Shown here: piece after piece, positions 44,597 through 52,716 of the stretch | Layout: every line of letters starts with the position of its first letter | Numbering within the stretch: position 1 is the stretch's first letter | Assembly: GCF_017873135.1 (NCBI RefSeq) | Contig: NZ_JAGGJV010000004.1 | Coordinates: 372,001 to 436,000, forward strand | DNA length: 64,000 nucleotides | Direction of reading: 5' to 3' | DNA from: Rhizobium herbae | Lineage (GTDB): Bacteria; Pseudomonadota; Alphaproteobacteria; Rhizobiales; Rhizobiaceae | The notes under the pieces: model-generated | Told to the model about the DNA's origin: nothing | What the model saw: only the letters and a program-made list of their open reading frames with translations | Database searches by the model: none | Translations under genes and position numbers: made by a program

Positions 44597-45922
44597 TCAA
44601 AGTTTGCCGTCGTCCTTGAAGACTTCCGTCCAGTCGGAAACCAGGCCGTCGAGCGCTTCCTTGGCCGTGCCCTTGTCTGCCACGACATAGTCGTGCATGC
44701 GCTTTTGCATTGCCTGCAGAAGGATGGCGTAGGATGGCTCCTGCCAGAAGTCCTGCACCTGATTCATGGCAACGAGGAAGTCTGCCGCGAACGGCTGGCT
44801 GTCCTTGAAGCTTGGATCATTCAGCACGGCGTTGTGCACGGCGTAGCCACCGAGCGACCACCATTTCTTCTGCACGTCCGGCTGCGCGAACCATTTGATA
44901 TAGGCGAGCGCGCCGTCCATGTTGTCGGTATTGGCGACAACCGAAATCCCCTGCCCGCCGAGCGTCGATGCGGCCGTCGTTCCCTTCGGATTGACGAAGA
45001 AGCCGATCTTGTCACCGCCGACATTTTCATCCTTGTAGAGACCGGGGAAAAAGGCGAACCAGTTCATCGCCATCGCCGCCTGGCCGGATTTGAACGCGTC
45101 GAGCGTCTCACCCATATAGGCGTCGGTATAGCCGGGAGGCGTGCAGCACTTGTAGAGCTCCTTGTATTCCTCAAGGCCCTTGATGGCGTCGGGAGAATTG
45201 ACAGCGCCTTCCATGTCGTATTTGCCGGGCGTCGCTTCATACTTGAAGCCATTGGCGTAAAGTGCCTGGGTAATCCCCATGGTAATGCCTTCAGATGCAC
45301 GCTCGGTGAAGATCGCCGCACCGTAGACCTTATTGCCGTCGATCTCCTTGCCGTTGAAGAACTTCGCCGTTTCGATCAGTTCGGCCCAGGTTGCCGGCAC
45401 GGTCAGGTCACGGCCGGTGGCAGTCTTGAATTCGGCCTGGATTTCCGGTTTGGCGAACCAGTCCTTGCGATAGAACCAGGCATTGGCATCGCCCATCGCC
45501 GGCAGCGCCCAGTAATTCGGCGTGCCCTTCGGCCAGGTGGCATAGGCGTTGACGGCGGCTTCGGCGAAGTCGCTCATCTTGATCCCTTCCTTGTCGAAGA
45601 AATCGTTGAGCTTGACGTAGTAGCCGTTCTCGGCGGAGCCGCCGAGCCACTGGCTGTCGCCGATCAGAAGATCGCAGAGCTTGCCACCGGAATTCAATTC
45701 ATTGAGAATGCGATCGGCGAAATTCGGCCACGGCACGAATTCGAATTTCATCTCCGTGCCCGTCTGGGCCGTGAAATCCTTGGACAGCTCGACCAGCGCA
45801 TTGGCCGGATCCCAGGCCGCCCAGCACAAGGTCAGTTCCGCAGCCTGCGACACGGACGGCAGGGCCGCCGAGATCGTCAAAGCCGTTGTTGCCCCCAAAA
45901 GGGCCTTGGTGATTTTCCGCAT
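44597..45922 (-). CDS. ABC transporter substrate-binding protein (glycerol/polyol/ketose type)
   Basis: A 441-residue periplasmic binding protein. It has a signal peptide (about 1-27, SQAA-E), and the mature start AELTLCWAAWDPANALVELSKDF carries an early Cys. Trp-rich segments such as NWFAFFPGL and KKWWSLGGY are typical of the rhizobial glycerol-type binding protein. The SD GGGAGGA precedes ATG 45922. It is the first gene of the operon that continues through two permeases, two ATPases and all dihydroxyacetone kinase genes. A ketose or triol substrate is therefore inferred from context, not shown. Confidence 0.9.
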   Translation of the reverse strand: MRKITKALLGATTALTISAALPSVSQAAELTLCWAAWDPANALVELSKDFTAQTGTEMKFEFVPWPNFADRILNELNSGGKLCDLLIGDSQWLGGSAENGYYVKLNDFFDKEGIKMSDFAEAAVNAYATWPKGTPNYWALPAMGDANAWFYRKDWFAKPEIQAEFKTATGRDLTVPATWAELIETAKFFNGKEIDGNKVYGAAIFTERASEGITMGITQALYANGFKYEATPGKYDMEGAVNSPDAIKGLEEYKELYKCCTPPGYTDAYMGETLDAFKSGQAAMAMNWFAFFPGLYKDENVGGDKIGFFVNPKGTTAASTLGGQGISVVANTDNMDGALAYIKWFAQPDVQKKWWSLGGYAVHNAVLNDPSFKDSQPFAADFLVAMNQVQDFWQEPSYAILLQAMQKRMHDYVVADKGTAKEALDGLVSDWTEVFKDDGKL

Positions 45923-46106
45923 GTATTCCTCCCAGATACAGAAGCCGGCACCACGCCGTCTTCGGGAATTCCGACTGCCTTCGCGCGGGCTGTGCGTCTC
46001 CACCAACGGAGACATACACCGGCGCCATCGTCACCTGTCGGGGACCACATCAAACTTGAATTTTACTGGGCTCCCCGCCCTTCGCCCGCCCGGCCTCACT
46101 CCGCCG

Positions 46107-46146
46107 TGTTGAGCAATATGTTTAGTGATATCCAATTTACTCAACA
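46107..46146. promoter_or_regulatory. Candidate operator/promoter of the ABC-dha operon
   Basis: TGTTGAG (46107-46113) and CTCAACA (46140-46146) form an inverted repeat with a 26-base centre. GTTTAGT (46120-46126) also has a distant inverted partner ACTAAAC (46231-46237). On the minus strand TTGAGT is followed after 17 bases by ACATAT, a possible promoter within the repeat. The region lies about 190 bases before the binding-protein gene. The regulator is unknown. Confidence 0.4.
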
Positions 46147-46271
46147 TGACAAGAGACAATCGTTGCTGCATTGCAACCGCTGCACCGCATCCTAAAGGGC
46201 CTGGATCTGGGTGAGTGAGATTTATATTTGACTAAACAAAGTGTTCAGCCCGATCACCCATCAAAAGACCG

Positions 46272-46315
46272 TGCAAAACAAAACATCCCCGAAAGCGCCG
46301 GGCTTTCGGGGATGT
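46272..46315 (-). terminator. Rho-independent terminator of purU
   Basis: A perfect 14-bp stem (left arm 46283-46296, right arm 46302-46315) with a 5-base loop lies just after the purU stop. On the minus strand it is followed by the T-rich run TTTTGTTTTG. This is a clear intrinsic terminator, and it isolates the purU transcript from the ABC-dha operon downstream. Confidence 0.9.
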
Positions 46316-46353
46316 GAGTAACAGTCATTGGGAATGCTGCGGAGCGCCTGGAA

Positions 46354-47238
46354 TCAGCCCATGCGTTCCGACGCATACGACCCCGGGCTGGCGGGGAAGA
46401 CAACGGTGCGGTTGCCGTTGATGAAGGTGCGGTGATGGATATGGGCATGCACGGCGCGGGCCAGAACCTGGCTTTCGACATCGCGGCCGATCGAGACATA
46501 GTCCTCGGCCGACTGCGCATGGGTGATGCGGGCAATGTCCTGCTCGATGATCGGACCTTCGTCGAGATCGGCCGTGACATAGTGCGCCGTCGCGCCGATC
46601 AGCTTCACGCCGCGCTCATAGGCCTGCTTGTAGGGGTTGGCGCCCTTGAACGACGGCAGGAACGAGTGGTGGATATTGATGATCCTGCCCGACATCTTCT
46701 GGCACATCGAATCCGACAGGATCTGCATGTAACGGGCGAGCACGATCAGCTCGGTGCCGGTCTGTTCGACCACGTCCATGATCCGGGCTTCTGCTTGCGC
46801 CTTGTTGGCCTTGGTGACCGGAATATGGTGAAAGGGGATGTCGTGGTTGACGACGACCTTCTGGTAGTCGAAATGGTTGGAGACGACGCCGACGATCTCG
46901 ATCGGCAGCGCACCGATCTTCCAGCGGTAGAGCAGGTCGTTCAGGCAATGGCCGAAGCGGGACACCATCAGAAGAACCTTCATGCGGTGTTCTGAATCGA
47001 GGATATCCGCCACCATGCCGAAACGGGTCTTCACCGCTTCGAAACCGGCCGTCAGCTTGTCGAGTGTCGCACCCTCCTGGCTGATGAAGGTCAGGCGCAT
47101 GAAGAACAGGCCCGTCTCCAGATCGTCGAACTGCGAACTGTCGGTGATGTAGCAGCCCTCATCCGCCAGATAACCGGTGATCGCCGCGACGATGCCGCGG
47201 GTGGATTTGCACGAAACAGTCAGCACATAGCTCTTCAT
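46354..47238 (-). CDS. purU: Formyltetrahydrofolate deformylase
   Basis: A 294-residue enzyme that hydrolyses 10-formyl-THF to formate and THF. An N-terminal ACT domain (about 1-85, VSCKSTRGIVAAITGYL) is followed by a formyltransferase-like hydrolase domain with MQILSDSMC, NIHHSFLPSFKGANPYKQAYERGVKLIGATAHYVT and LDEGPIIEQD, including the catalytic Asn-His-Asp. It lies 160 bases downstream of the glutamine-synthetase-like gene and ends at a strong terminator. Next to genes that would produce methylene-THF from methylamine, it can release the one-carbon unit as formate. Confidence 0.95.
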   Translation of the reverse strand: MKSYVLTVSCKSTRGIVAAITGYLADEGCYITDSSQFDDLETGLFFMRLTFISQEGATLDKLTAGFEAVKTRFGMVADILDSEHRMKVLLMVSRFGHCLNDLLYRWKIGALPIEIVGVVSNHFDYQKVVVNHDIPFHHIPVTKANKAQAEARIMDVVEQTGTELIVLARYMQILSDSMCQKMSGRIINIHHSFLPSFKGANPYKQAYERGVKLIGATAHYVTADLDEGPIIEQDIARITHAQSAEDYVSIGRDVESQVLARAVHAHIHHRTFINGNRTVVFPASPGSYASERMG

Positions 47239-47399
47239 GGTCTTCAGTCTTTCGTTGTGGGTCTAGGCTGGCCCTCCCGGCCCAGCATCGTGGAACGGAA
47301 GCTAGCGCGACGCCGGCCCGCCCGTCCATCCGTTTCGCGACATCGGATAGCAGGAACAGGCCATGTCGTCTCTTCTGGTCCTGGAACGCGTGCCGATGC

Positions 47400-48707
47400 T
47401 CAGATGTCGAGCGTCGTCTGCCGTTCCCATTCGGTAAAGTGGGAGCAGTAGGTATTCCACTCGCCATGTTTGAGCTTGAGATAGGCCGCGGAAAATTCGG
47501 TTCCCAGGGCTGCCTGAAGCTCGGTATCTTTTTCGTATTCCCGAAGCGCATCGAGCAGATTGAGCGGCAGGCGCGGCGCGTCGGTGACGGTGTGGCCTTC
47601 CTTGTACATGTCGATGTCGTAGTGACGGCCCGGATCGGCGTTGTGCCGGATACCGTTGAGACCTGCTGCAATGATGATTGCCTGCAGGAGGTATGGATTG
47701 ACCGCGCCATCCGGCAAACGCAATTCGAACCGGCCGGGGCCTGGCACGCGCACCATGTGGGTGCGGTTGTTGCCCGTCCACGTGACCGTGTTGGGCGCCC
47801 AGGTCGCACCGGAAATGGTCCGCGGCGCGTTGATGCGCTTGTAGGAATTGACCGTCGGGTTGGTGACGGCAGCAAGCGCGGACGCATGCTTCATGATGCC
47901 GCCGAGGAAGGTCTTGCCCTTGGCCGAAAGGCCGAACGGCATCTCCTTGTCGGCAAAGGCATTGGTCTTGCCTTCCAGATCCCAGACGGAGATATGGGCG
48001 TGGCAACCATTGCCGGTGAGGCCCTTGAAAGGCTTCGGCATGAAGGTGGCGCGAAGGCCGTGCTTCTCGGCGACCGACTTCACCATGAACTTGAAGAAGG
48101 AGTGCTTGTCGGCCGTCTGCAGCGCGTCGTCATATTCCCAGTTCATCTCGAACTGACCGTTCGCATCCTCATGGTCGTTCTGGTAGGGCTTCCAGCCGAG
48201 TTCGAGCATGTAGTCGCAGATTTCGGCAATGACGTCGTAGCGGCGCATCACGGCCTGCTGGTCATAGCAGGGTTTCTCGGCCGTATCGAACTCGTCGGAG
48301 ATTTTCGAGCCATCCGGCGAGATCAGGAAGAATTCCGGCTCGACGCCGGTCTTGACGCGGAGCCCCTCCTTGGCGGCTTCCGCAATCAGCCTCTTCAGCA
48401 TGACGCGCGGCGCCTGTTCGACCGGCTTGTCTTCCATGACGCAGTCGGCCGCGACCCAGGCGACATCCTTCTTCCAGGGAAGCTGGATAACGGAGGACGC
48501 ATCCGGCAGTGCAAAGAGGTCGGGATGGGCGGGCGTGAGGTCGAGCCAGGTGGCAAAGCCCGCAAAACCCGCGCCGTCCTTCTGCATGTCGGCGATCGCC
48601 TCGGCCGGAACGAGCTTTGCCCGCTGGCCGCCGAACAGGTCAGTATAGCTGATCATGAAATATTTGATGCCACGGTCCTTGGCAAAGGTAGCAAGATCGA
48701 GTGTCAC
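47400..48707 (-). CDS. glnT: Type III glutamine synthetase-like ligase (GlnT; probable gamma-glutamylmethylamide synthetase GmaS)
   Basis: A 435-residue GlnT-family ligase. GVEPEFFLI and NDHEDANGQFEMNW supply the metal-binding Glu residues, GNGCHAHISVWD the ATP/glutamate site, and GRFELRLPDGAVNPYL the C-terminal Arg/Glu loop. It joins glutamate to an amine with ATP. Linked to glxB-D and a four-subunit sarcosine-oxidase-like operon, the best reading is gamma-glutamylmethylamide synthetase, the first step of the N-methylglutamate pathway for methylamine. An ordinary ammonia-using GSIII cannot be excluded from sequence. It follows glxD by about 90 bases. Confidence 0.88.
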   Translation of the reverse strand: MTLDLATFAKDRGIKYFMISYTDLFGGQRAKLVPAEAIADMQKDGAGFAGFATWLDLTPAHPDLFALPDASSVIQLPWKKDVAWVAADCVMEDKPVEQAPRVMLKRLIAEAAKEGLRVKTGVEPEFFLISPDGSKISDEFDTAEKPCYDQQAVMRRYDVIAEICDYMLELGWKPYQNDHEDANGQFEMNWEYDDALQTADKHSFFKFMVKSVAEKHGLRATFMPKPFKGLTGNGCHAHISVWDLEGKTNAFADKEMPFGLSAKGKTFLGGIMKHASALAAVTNPTVNSYKRINAPRTISGATWAPNTVTWTGNNRTHMVRVPGPGRFELRLPDGAVNPYLLQAIIIAAGLNGIRHNADPGRHYDIDMYKEGHTVTDAPRLPLNLLDALREYEKDTELQAALGTEFSAAYLKLKHGEWNTYCSHFTEWERQTTLDI

Positions 48708-48796
48708 TGTGTTCCCCTTTGGATTATTCAGACACTTTTTCGTGGAAAGGCCGCCGCCTGGCTTGGGAGATCAGGCAACGGCCGGATTGTGGTTGG

Positions 48797-50125
48797 TCAG
48801 AAGCCTCCCTTGCCCGGGATCCAGCTGGTCCCGGCAAGCGGCACCTGCGCCATGGCGGAGGCCTCAATCGTCAGTGCGACGAGGTCTTCCGGCTCCAGAT
48901 TGTGCAGGTGGTTCTTGCCGCAGGCACGGGCGATGGTCTGGGCTTCGAGCGTCATCACCTTGAGATAGTTGGCAAGACGGCGACCGGCAGCGACCGGATC
49001 GAGACGCTTGGAAAGCTCCGGGTCCTGCGTGGTGATGCCGGCCGGATCCCTGCCTTCATGCCAGTCGTCATAGGCGCCGGCCGTTGTTCCGAGCTTCTGG
49101 TATTCCTCTTCCCAATGCGGATCGTTGTCGCCGATGGCAACAAGCGCTGCCGTGCCGATGGCAACAGCATCGGCGCCGAGCGCGAGAGCCTTCGCCACAT
49201 CGGCGCCCGAGCGGATACCGCCGGAGATGATCAGCTGCACCTTGCGGTGCATGCCGAGATCCTGCAGCGCCTGAACGGCCGGGCGGATACAGGCAAGCGT
49301 CGGCATGCCGACATTCTCGATGAAGACATCCTGCGTTGCCGCCGTGCCGCCCTGCATGCCGTCGAGCACGACCACGTCGGCGCCGGCCTTCACCGCAAGC
49401 GCCGTGTCGTAATAGGGCCGCGCGCCGCCGACCTTCACATAGATCGGCTTTTCCCAATCGGTGATCTCGCGCAGTTCGAGGATCTTGATTTCCAGATCGT
49501 CCGGGCCGGTCCAGTCGGGATGGCGGCAGGCCGAACGCTGGTCGATGCCCTTGGGCAGGTTGCGCATGTTGGCGACGCGGTCGGAGATCTTCTGGCCGAG
49601 CAGCATGCCGCCGCCGCCGGGCTTGGCGCCCTGGCCGACGACGATCTCGATCGCATCGGCGCGACGCAGGTCCTTCGGGTTCATGCCGTAACGCGACGGC
49701 AGGTACTGGTAGACCAGCGTCTGGCTGTGGCCGCGCTCTTCATCCGTCATGCCGCCGTCGCCGGTAGTGGTCGAGGTTCCGGCGATCGTCGCGCCGCGCC
49801 CGAGCGCCTCCTTGGCATTGCCCGACAGGGCGCCGAAGCTCATGCCGGCAATGGTGATCGGTGTCTTGAGGATGATCGGCTTCTTGGCATGGCGCGCGCC
49901 GAGAACAACGGATGTGTCGCATTTCTCGCGGTAGCCTTCCAGCGGGTAACGCGAGATCGAGGCGCCCAAAAACAGGAGATCGTCGAAATGCGGAACCTTG
50001 CGTTTGGTGCCGGCGCCGCGGATATCATAGATGCCGGTCGCTGCTGCCCGGCGGATTTCGGCAAGCGTATAATCGTCGAAGGTCGCTGACTTGCGCGGCG
50101 GGGTATAGGGGTTGTGATAGCTCAT
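48797..50125 (-). CDS. glxD: FMN-binding glutamate synthase family protein (GlxD; probable N-methylglutamate synthase MgsC)
   Basis: A 442-residue protein equivalent to the FMN/central domain of glutamate synthase GltB. It has MSFGALSGNAKEALGRGA, GEGGMTD-like TGDGGMTDEERGH, VGQGAKPGGGGMLLGQK, KVGGARPYYDTALAVKAGADVVVLDGMQGGT and ISGGIRSGADVAKALALGADAVAIGT. With GlxB (glutamine amidotransferase domain) and GlxC (GXGXG domain) it builds a three-subunit glutamate-synthase-like enzyme. In methylamine users this is N-methylglutamate synthase. It lies 15 bases after glxC. Confidence 0.9.
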   Translation of the reverse strand: MSYHNPYTPPRKSATFDDYTLAEIRRAAATGIYDIRGAGTKRKVPHFDDLLFLGASISRYPLEGYREKCDTSVVLGARHAKKPIILKTPITIAGMSFGALSGNAKEALGRGATIAGTSTTTGDGGMTDEERGHSQTLVYQYLPSRYGMNPKDLRRADAIEIVVGQGAKPGGGGMLLGQKISDRVANMRNLPKGIDQRSACRHPDWTGPDDLEIKILELREITDWEKPIYVKVGGARPYYDTALAVKAGADVVVLDGMQGGTAATQDVFIENVGMPTLACIRPAVQALQDLGMHRKVQLIISGGIRSGADVAKALALGADAVAIGTAALVAIGDNDPHWEEEYQKLGTTAGAYDDWHEGRDPAGITTQDPELSKRLDPVAAGRRLANYLKVMTLEAQTIARACGKNHLHNLEPEDLVALTIEASAMAQVPLAGTSWIPGKGGF

Positions 50126-50140
50126 GTCCGGTTCCCTGCC

Positions 50141-50881
50141 TTAGTACGCGTCAGCGTTATCGATGTTGAAGTTGTAGAGCGTGCGGGCCGAACCGTAGCG
50201 CTTGAACTCTTCCGGCCTGACGTCGGTAACGCCGGCCTTCTCCAAAAGTTCGGCGAGCAGCTTCAGGTGCTTCGGCTTCATTTCCTTCTGGATGCAATCG
50301 GCGCCGAGGCTCTTGACCTCGCCGCGCACGAACAGCTTGGCCTCGTAGAGCGAATCCCCGAGCGCATCGCCGGCGTTGCCAAGCACCACCAGATGGCCGG
50401 ACTGGCCCATGAACGCCGACATATGGCCGATATTGCCATGCACGACGATGTCGATGCCCTTCATCGAGATACCGCAGCGCGAGGCGGCATTGCCCTTGAT
50501 GACCAAGAGACCACCCCGGCCAGTCGCACCCGCGTACTGGCTGGCATCGCCCTCGATGACGACCGTTCCGGACATCATGTTTTCCGCGACGCCCGGGCCG
50601 GCGGAGCCATGGACGGTGACGGCGCCGCCGTCGTTCATGCCGGCGCAATAATAGCCGACGCTGCCGCGCACTTCGACGGTGACCGGCTGGTCGATGCCGA
50701 CGGCGACGGAATGGCTGCCGCGCGGATTGACGACCTCGAAGCTCGTATCATTGGTGCCAGGGGCAATCGTGTGCAGCGCGCTGTTCAGTTCGCGCAGCGG
50801 CACGGTGGCAAGGTCGAATACGCGCATCGCTTCCAGACTTTCTCGTTTTACGCTGACATCCACTTTAGGCAGCCTTCTCAT
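50141..50881 (-). CDS. glxC: GXGXG-domain subunit (GlxC; probable MgsB)
   Basis: A 246-residue beta-helix protein matching the C-terminal GXGXG domain of GltB. Repeated Gly-rich turns are seen in VEVRGSVGYYCAGMNDGGAVTVHGSAGPG, VVIEGDASQYAG and IVVHGNIGHMSAFMGQSGHLVVLG. It has a structural role in the GlxBCD complex. ATG 50881 overlaps the glxB 3' end by 17 bases; ATG 50827 would give a start closer to many relatives (MRVFDLATVPLRELN) with GGAAG near it. Confidence 0.88.
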   Translation of the reverse strand: MRRLPKVDVSVKRESLEAMRVFDLATVPLRELNSALHTIAPGTNDTSFEVVNPRGSHSVAVGIDQPVTVEVRGSVGYYCAGMNDGGAVTVHGSAGPGVAENMMSGTVVIEGDASQYAGATGRGGLLVIKGNAASRCGISMKGIDIVVHGNIGHMSAFMGQSGHLVVLGNAGDALGDSLYEAKLFVRGEVKSLGADCIQKEMKPKHLKLLAELLEKAGVTDVRPEEFKRYGSARTLYNFNIDNADAY

Positions 50882-51770
50882 GATCCCAGAAATAGACGGT
50901 CGCAGGCTCCGGCTCCCAGACGCGGGCGTCCTCGATGCCCGGCAGGTTGACGAGCGCGCGATATTCGGAGCCGAAAGCAATGTACTGATCGGTCTCGGCC
51001 ATCACGGCAGGCTTGCAGGCGATGGGATCGCGCACCACGCCGAAGCCGGACTTCGTCCCGACCACAAAGGTGAAAAAGCCGTCGAGATCGTCGAGCGCGC
51101 TGGTCAGCGCCTGCCCGAGATCCTTACCCTTGGCCATCTCGGCCGTCAGATAGGCGGCGGCGACTTCCGAATCGTTCTGCGTCTCGAAGGTCATGCCTTC
51201 GCGCACCAGTTCCCGGCGCAGATTGTTGTGGTTGGACAGCGAACCGTTGTGCACCAGGCACTGATCGGCACCGGTCGAGAACGGATGCGCACCAAGCGTG
51301 GTGACGGCGGATTCCGTCGCCATGCGGGTATGGCCGATGCCATGCGTACCGCCCATCGCGCGGATGCCGAAGCGGGAAACCACATCCTTCGGCAGACCGA
51401 CTTCCTTGTAGATTTCGACACTATCACCCGATCCCATGACGCGAATGTCCGGCCGCTCCTGCGCTAGCAGTTCGCGCACGGCAGCAGCCTGGGCGGCATC
51501 GGTCTCGATGACGGCATGCGTGCTTTTCAGCTCCACCGACACGCTGGCGTCAACCGGCTTCAGCAGCGCTTCCAGCCCGGCAAAATCTGCCGCCGGCTTG
51601 GCCGATTGAACCGTGAGTTTCGCGCGACCGTCGGAGGGTGCGCCATAAATGGCGATGCCTGCGCTGTCGGGTCCGCGATCCGTCATGATCACAAGCATAT
51701 CCGACAGCATGGCGCCCAATTGCGGCTCCAGGCTCTTGTCCTTCAAAAACAATCCGACAATTCCGCACAT
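50865..51770 (-). CDS. glxB: Class II glutamine amidotransferase subunit (GlxB; probable MgsA)
   Basis: A 301-residue Ntn-type amidotransferase. After Met removal Cys2 in MCGIVGLFL is the nucleophile. GGTHGIGHTRMATES, CLVHNGSLSNHNNLRRELV and TQNDSEVAAAYL are the glutamine-binding elements. In glutamate synthase this domain releases ammonia from glutamine; in N-methylglutamate synthase the homologue acts on gamma-glutamylmethylamide. It is the first gene of glxB-C-D-glnT(-purU) on the minus strand, with a candidate sigma-54 promoter about 100 bases upstream. Confidence 0.9.
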   Translation of the reverse strand: MCGIVGLFLKDKSLEPQLGAMLSDMLVIMTDRGPDSAGIAIYGAPSDGRAKLTVQSAKPAADFAGLEALLKPVDASVSVELKSTHAVIETDAAQAAAVRELLAQERPDIRVMGSGDSVEIYKEVGLPKDVVSRFGIRAMGGTHGIGHTRMATESAVTTLGAHPFSTGADQCLVHNGSLSNHNNLRRELVREGMTFETQNDSEVAAAYLTAEMAKGKDLGQALTSALDDLDGFFTFVVGTKSGFGVVRDPIACKPAVMAETDQYIAFGSEYRALVNLPGIEDARVWEPEPATVYFWDHEKAA

Positions 51771-51870
51771 GGGGACAATCCTTCGTTTCGTTGCTGAAAA
51801 GATGGATAACAGCTGCCGTTTCGAATTTCAACTGAGAAGAAAGTTATTTTCTTTTAAAGCAAGATTTTTA

Positions 51871-51886
51871 TGCACAGGTGGCGCCA
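51871..51886 (-). promoter_or_regulatory. Candidate sigma-54 promoter of glxB operon
   Basis: The minus strand reads TGGCGCCACCTGTGCA, with GG and GC ten bases apart as required for -24/-12 (RpoN) promoters; TGGC is perfect and TTGCA is GTGCA. It would start transcription about 90 bases before glxB. Control by RpoN suits a nitrogen-acquisition operon. No clear NtrC site was seen upstream. Confidence 0.5.
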
Positions 51887-51945
51887 ATCTCGGCAGCGCT
51901 CGGACCGACAATGCAGGCTCGCGACACGCAGGACGATCACCTCCC

Positions 51946-52641
51946 CTACATCCCCTGTTTTTGCGGATAGGAAATGATCGAGAGATAGCGGATCGGCAGT
52001 TTCACCAGCTCCTCCGGCCCATGGCGGGCATCGGCGTCAAAGAACAGGCTGTCGCCAGGTTGCATGGTGAAGAGCCGATCGCCATGGCGGTACACGACTT
52101 CGCCCTCCAGCATATAGAGAAACTCCATGCCCTCATGCTGAAACGCCGGAAACGTATCGGAGTTGGCGCTGAGCGTGATAAGATAGGGCTCGACGACGAC
52201 ACCGGCCGTATTGTTATCGATATGGCCCAGCAGATTGTATTGATGTCCCGCCCGCGTTCCACGGCGCTCCAATTCCACCCCCTCGCCCGCCTTGACGAAG
52301 ACTGCGTTGCGGGGCTCCTCGTAGCGGCGGAAAAACGCCGTGACCGGCACGCCGAGTGCGCGCGACAGCGACTGCAGAGTGGTCAGCGACGGCGAGATAT
52401 TACCGTTCTCGATTTTCGACAGCATGCCGAGGGAAATTCCGGTTGCCGTGGCAAGGTCGGTGACCGTGATACCGAGTTTCTTGCGGAAAGCTCGCACCTC
52501 GTGGCCGATGGCGATTTCGAGATTATTTTCCTTCGGTTCGCGCAGGGCATGCGGGTCCTGCAGGAATGCTGCCTTCAGGGCCGGCCGCTCATCGTCGGTC
52601 GTACGGCCGATGTCGATCTCTTTCGCCTTGCTTTTCGCCAT
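51946..52641 (-). CDS. XRE-family regulator with cupin domain
   Basis: A 231-residue regulator. A polar N-terminal segment of about 40 residues precedes an XRE helix-turn-helix (IGHEVRAFRKKLGITVTDLATATGISLGMLSKIENG, about 44-79) and a C-terminal cupin domain (HEGMEFLYMLEGEVVYRHGDRLFTMQPGDSLFFDADARH). The design is that of PuuR-like small-ligand repressors. It is located between glxA and glxB on the same strand, so it probably controls the methylamine/glx genes. ATG 52641 gives the natural N-terminus MAKSKAKE. Confidence 0.9.
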   Translation of the reverse strand: MAKSKAKEIDIGRTTDDERPALKAAFLQDPHALREPKENNLEIAIGHEVRAFRKKLGITVTDLATATGISLGMLSKIENGNISPSLTTLQSLSRALGVPVTAFFRRYEEPRNAVFVKAGEGVELERRGTRAGHQYNLLGHIDNNTAGVVVEPYLITLSANSDTFPAFQHEGMEFLYMLEGEVVYRHGDRLFTMQPGDSLFFDADARHGPEELVKLPIRYLSIISYPQKQGM

Positions 52642-52716
52642 GCCAGCCGCGCCCTCTCTGATATTCAACCCACAAAAGCCTATCCTGAGAGTGAAATTTT
52701 CTCAACCGACAAGAAA

